Source: Candidatus Uhrbacteria bacterium (GTDB taxonomy: Bacteria > Patescibacteriota > Patescibacteriia > UBA9934 > GWF2-40-263). From it: a stretch of 13,264 nt of DNA. The stretch covers positions 1 through 13,264 of the forward strand of contig DOJV01000031.1 of NCBI GenBank assembly GCA_003511125.1, read 5' to 3'. The notes beneath the pieces are model-generated. The model searched no databases. It had not been told where the DNA came from and saw only the letters and a program-made list of their open reading frames with translations. Positions 11,990 to 13,264 of this stretch are shown in pieces; position 1 is the first letter of the stretch; each line of letters opens with the position of its first letter. A program made the translations under genes and the position numbers.

Positions 11990-12949
11990 ATGCTGTCCAA
12001 TGTCAATTTCGTCCTGAGTGTCGGTAGTGTTGACGGTGTTTGCACGGCCGCGGCCGTGCTTCGTCTCACCGGCCGTTCGGCCGAGGTGGGCCTGGCCTTC
12101 TGCCAGGCCTTCACGGTCGACAAGGTCGATCCGAGTGCCTGGCCCGCCGGCCGGAAGGTCGCCTTCGTGGACCTCGCGGTGAACAACCGCGAGGCGGCCA
12201 TGACGGCCTCGCTGATCCAGCGGATCCGCGAGGCCGGCCACGAGGTCGTGGCCATCATCGACGAGCACAGCCGCGAGGACTGGCTCGGCGTGATGGGCAC
12301 CTTCGAGGGGCTGATCGTGGAGCCCCAGTCGCAGAAGGCCGAGGGTGGCCCCCGCTCCTCGGGTGAGTTGCTCCGCCGGGCTCTCGAGGCCGCGGGTGTG
12401 GAGGCCGATGGCCACACGCTTGAGCTGCTCTCCGCCGCCGACGCCGGCGACCGCATGGACTTCACCACCCGCTTCGGCGGCGCGGTGAACAAAGCGGTCA
12501 AGTCGGACATCGCGAACGACGCTCGGCGAGTGTACCTCGCCCGGCACTTCGCGGTGCACGCCGAGCCGGACACGACCATCCAGAGGTGGATGGCCGAGTA
12601 CGAGGAGATCCTGGCCAACCACCAGGCGATCCTCGACGGCCGCACCGAGCTCGGCGACGGGATCGTCCGGGTCGACGCCCGCGGGAAGAGGGTGGACATG
12701 ACCACCCTCATGGGGCAGCTGTACGGGCTGCCCGGCGTCCGCGTGGTCGCACTTGTCGGGGAGGCCTACAACAAGGCCCTCGGCAAGAAGACCATCCAGG
12801 TCTCGTTCGGCTGCCGCGAGCAGCTGGACATCCTGGCCGCGGTCAAGGCCGTCGTGCCGACGGCCTCCGGGTTCGCCCAGAAGGCGAACGTCGATCCGGA
12901 GGCCGAGGAGGCCGCCATCGCGGCCGTGCGGGCCATGCTCGCCGGCTAG
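11990..12949 (+). CDS. DHH-superfamily phosphoesterase-like protein (GC-rich, partly degenerate)
   Basis: This 319-residue protein has motif order matching DHH phosphoesterases (RecJ, NrnA and relatives), which hydrolyse phosphodiesters or short oligonucleotides with Mn2+. Seen: GSVDGVCTAAAVLRL with D15 where the family has DxDG (the first Asp is Ser here); D61 in AFVDLA; IIDEHS with D91 and H93 in place of DHH; RSSGELLRRAL (122-132), like the helix after the DHH motif; and AADAGD with D151/D154 for motif IV. The C-terminal part resembles DHHA1 (VALVGEAYNKALG, IQVSFGCREQLDILAAVKAV, ASGFAQKANV), though the usual glycine/histidine-rich GGGH loop is altered. Activity is therefore uncertain. The start has AAAGGAG six bases upstream. 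GC is far above backbone level. The gene is solitary, with a structured leader and a structured 3' region carrying copy 2 of the shared element. Confidence 0.8.
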   Translation: MLSNVNFVLSVGSVDGVCTAAAVLRLTGRSAEVGLAFCQAFTVDKVDPSAWPAGRKVAFVDLAVNNREAAMTASLIQRIREAGHEVVAIIDEHSREDWLGVMGTFEGLIVEPQSQKAEGGPRSSGELLRRALEAAGVEADGHTLELLSAADAGDRMDFTTRFGGAVNKAVKSDIANDARRVYLARHFAVHAEPDTTIQRWMAEYEEILANHQAILDGRTELGDGIVRVDARGKRVDMTTLMGQLYGLPGVRVVALVGEAYNKALGKKTIQVSFGCREQLDILAAVKAVVPTASGFAQKANVDPEAEEAAIAAVRAMLAG

Positions 12950-13123
12950 CGATCGGCCATCCCCTCGGGTTTCTTTCCCAATTTCTTTTCCCCGCCTCGC
13001 CCTGAGCTAGTCGAAGGGGATGGCGAAATGAAGAAATTGGTCGTGTATCAAAAATCCTAGATGCACGAAGCCTCGTTAGGTTTGGGTAACAGCCTCCCCA
13101 AAACAAAGTACAAAGGCTTAAAC
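12950..13123 (+). ncRNA. Shared 3' RNA element, copy 2 (hairpin, conserved box, pseudoknot)
   Basis: It starts directly after the UAG. GGGTTTCTTTCC (12967-12978) leads into CCAATTTCTT (12978-12987), paired with AAGAAATTGG (13031-13040). The hairpin top carries an inserted REP-like palindrome. CAAAAA-T-CCTAG-AT-GCACGAA (13049-13069) follows. Then the pseudoknot: TTTGGG (13081-13086) with CCCAAA (13097-13102), and AGCCT (13091-13095) with AGGCT (13114-13118). Loop 1 is TAAC before S2 (TAACAG in all) and loop 3 is 11 nt and A-rich. Spacing from hairpin to pseudoknot is 40 nt, against 39 in copy 1. Confidence 0.8.
12993..13025. repeat. REP-like palindrome in the apical part of the copy 2 hairpin
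   Basis: CGCC (12993-12996) pairs with GGCG (13022-13025), and CCCT (13000-13003) pairs with AGGG (13015-13018) around GAGCTAGTCGA. CCCTGAGC...GTCGAAGGG palindromes are widespread bacterial intergenic repeats (general knowledge). Copy 1 has only a 12-nt loop at this place. Confidence 0.7.
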
Positions 13124-13247
13124 TCGAGGTGATCCACCGTGCGCATTCGCGTTGGTTCACCTCTTCAACTAAATTTTTAACCTACTCCCAAACACTTCCC
13201 CAAAGGGAGAGGGAGATAACGGTTAAAGATTTTGAGAAGAAAAAAAC
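13124..13247 (+). ncRNA. Structured tail of the DHH-like transcript
   Basis: GAGGTGA-t-CCA (13126-13136) pairs with TGG-t-TCACCTC (13153-13163), with an inner GCG/CGC stem. Further on TTTAACC pairs with GGTTAAA across a C-rich/G-rich pair (CTCCC and GGGAG) between about 13176 and 13227. No gene is seen. Confidence 0.5.
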
Positions 13248-13264
13248 ACCGGCCTTTTGGCCGG
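13248..13264 (+). terminator. Probable intrinsic terminator, cut by the window edge
   Basis: CCGGCC (13249-13254), a TTTT loop and GGCCGG (13259-13264) form a perfect 6-bp stem preceded by a run of A. The expected T run would lie just outside the window, so the call is provisional. Confidence 0.6.

Noticed and set aside
11836..12711. Minus-strand frames of more than 200 codons opposite the DHH-like gene
   Set aside because: They are shadows of GC-rich coding DNA. The plus frame carries DHH-type motifs and a good ribosome binding site.
13071..13110. Integron attC-like site (GTTAGGT core)
   Set aside because: GTTAGGT fits the GTTRRRY core, but no paired RYYYAAC lies at the required place, copy 1 of the element lacks the core, and no integrase is present.

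Overview
The window looks like part of a chromosome from a small-genome bacterium of the Candidate Phyla Radiation (Patescibacteria). That is an inference from style: a moderate-GC backbone rich in NAA/NTT codons, TrmB-type regulators, palindromic and G-rich intergenic repeats, and long proteins without clear relatives. No rRNA or other taxonomic marker is present, so the assignment is tentative.

Layout. Positions 1-2868 hold most of uvrA, cut by the left edge and ended by a REP-like palindrome and an intrinsic terminator. Positions 2992-6069 encode a 1025-residue protein with a GNAT-like C-terminal region. It converges, with a 25-base tail-to-tail overlap, on a TrmB-family regulator (6045-6833, minus). 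From 6834 the character changes: short genes lie far apart, separated by long intergenic stretches full of inverted repeats. A sigma70-type promoter (6991-7019) drives a candidate RNA of about 250 nt ending at a terminator (7244-7278). About 790 nt of densely structured sequence follows, then an extremely GC-rich gene for an Ala/Arg-rich protein (8072-8581), then about 740 nt of further structured sequence. Next come a PIN toxin with a putative antitoxin (minus), a possible 22-residue peptide, a coiled-coil protein (minus), a second GC-rich gene (11037-11510), and a third GC-rich gene encoding a DHH-phosphoesterase-like protein (11990-12949). The latter has its own structured leader and 3' region, and a terminator at the window edge.

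The strongest unexplained signal is a shared 3' RNA element directly after the stop codons of two unrelated GC-rich genes (8582-8728 and 12950-13123). Both copies have a conserved GGGTTTCTTTCC box, a long hairpin, a conserved CAAAAA-n-CCTAG-nn-GCACGAA segment, and an H-type pseudoknot, in the same order and with nearly the same spacing (39 and 40 nt between hairpin and pseudoknot). The hairpin and pseudoknot stems differ in sequence but stay paired, and the first pseudoknot loop is conserved, as expected of a functional RNA. With the multi-helix leader at 7281-8071 and an internally duplicated RNA domain (8755-8801 and 8963-9007), this suggests an undescribed class of cassette: one small GC-rich gene inside a long structured transcript.

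Two stretches of the accessory region are bracketed by direct repeats (the PIN module, 9331/10138; the second GC-rich gene, 10886/11604), and a perfect 22-base inverted repeat (6855-6876 and 11709-11730) brackets most of it. This fits an acquired or rearranged region, but no transposase, integrase or recombinase gene is present. All helices were found by reading the sequence; no folding or database search was run.
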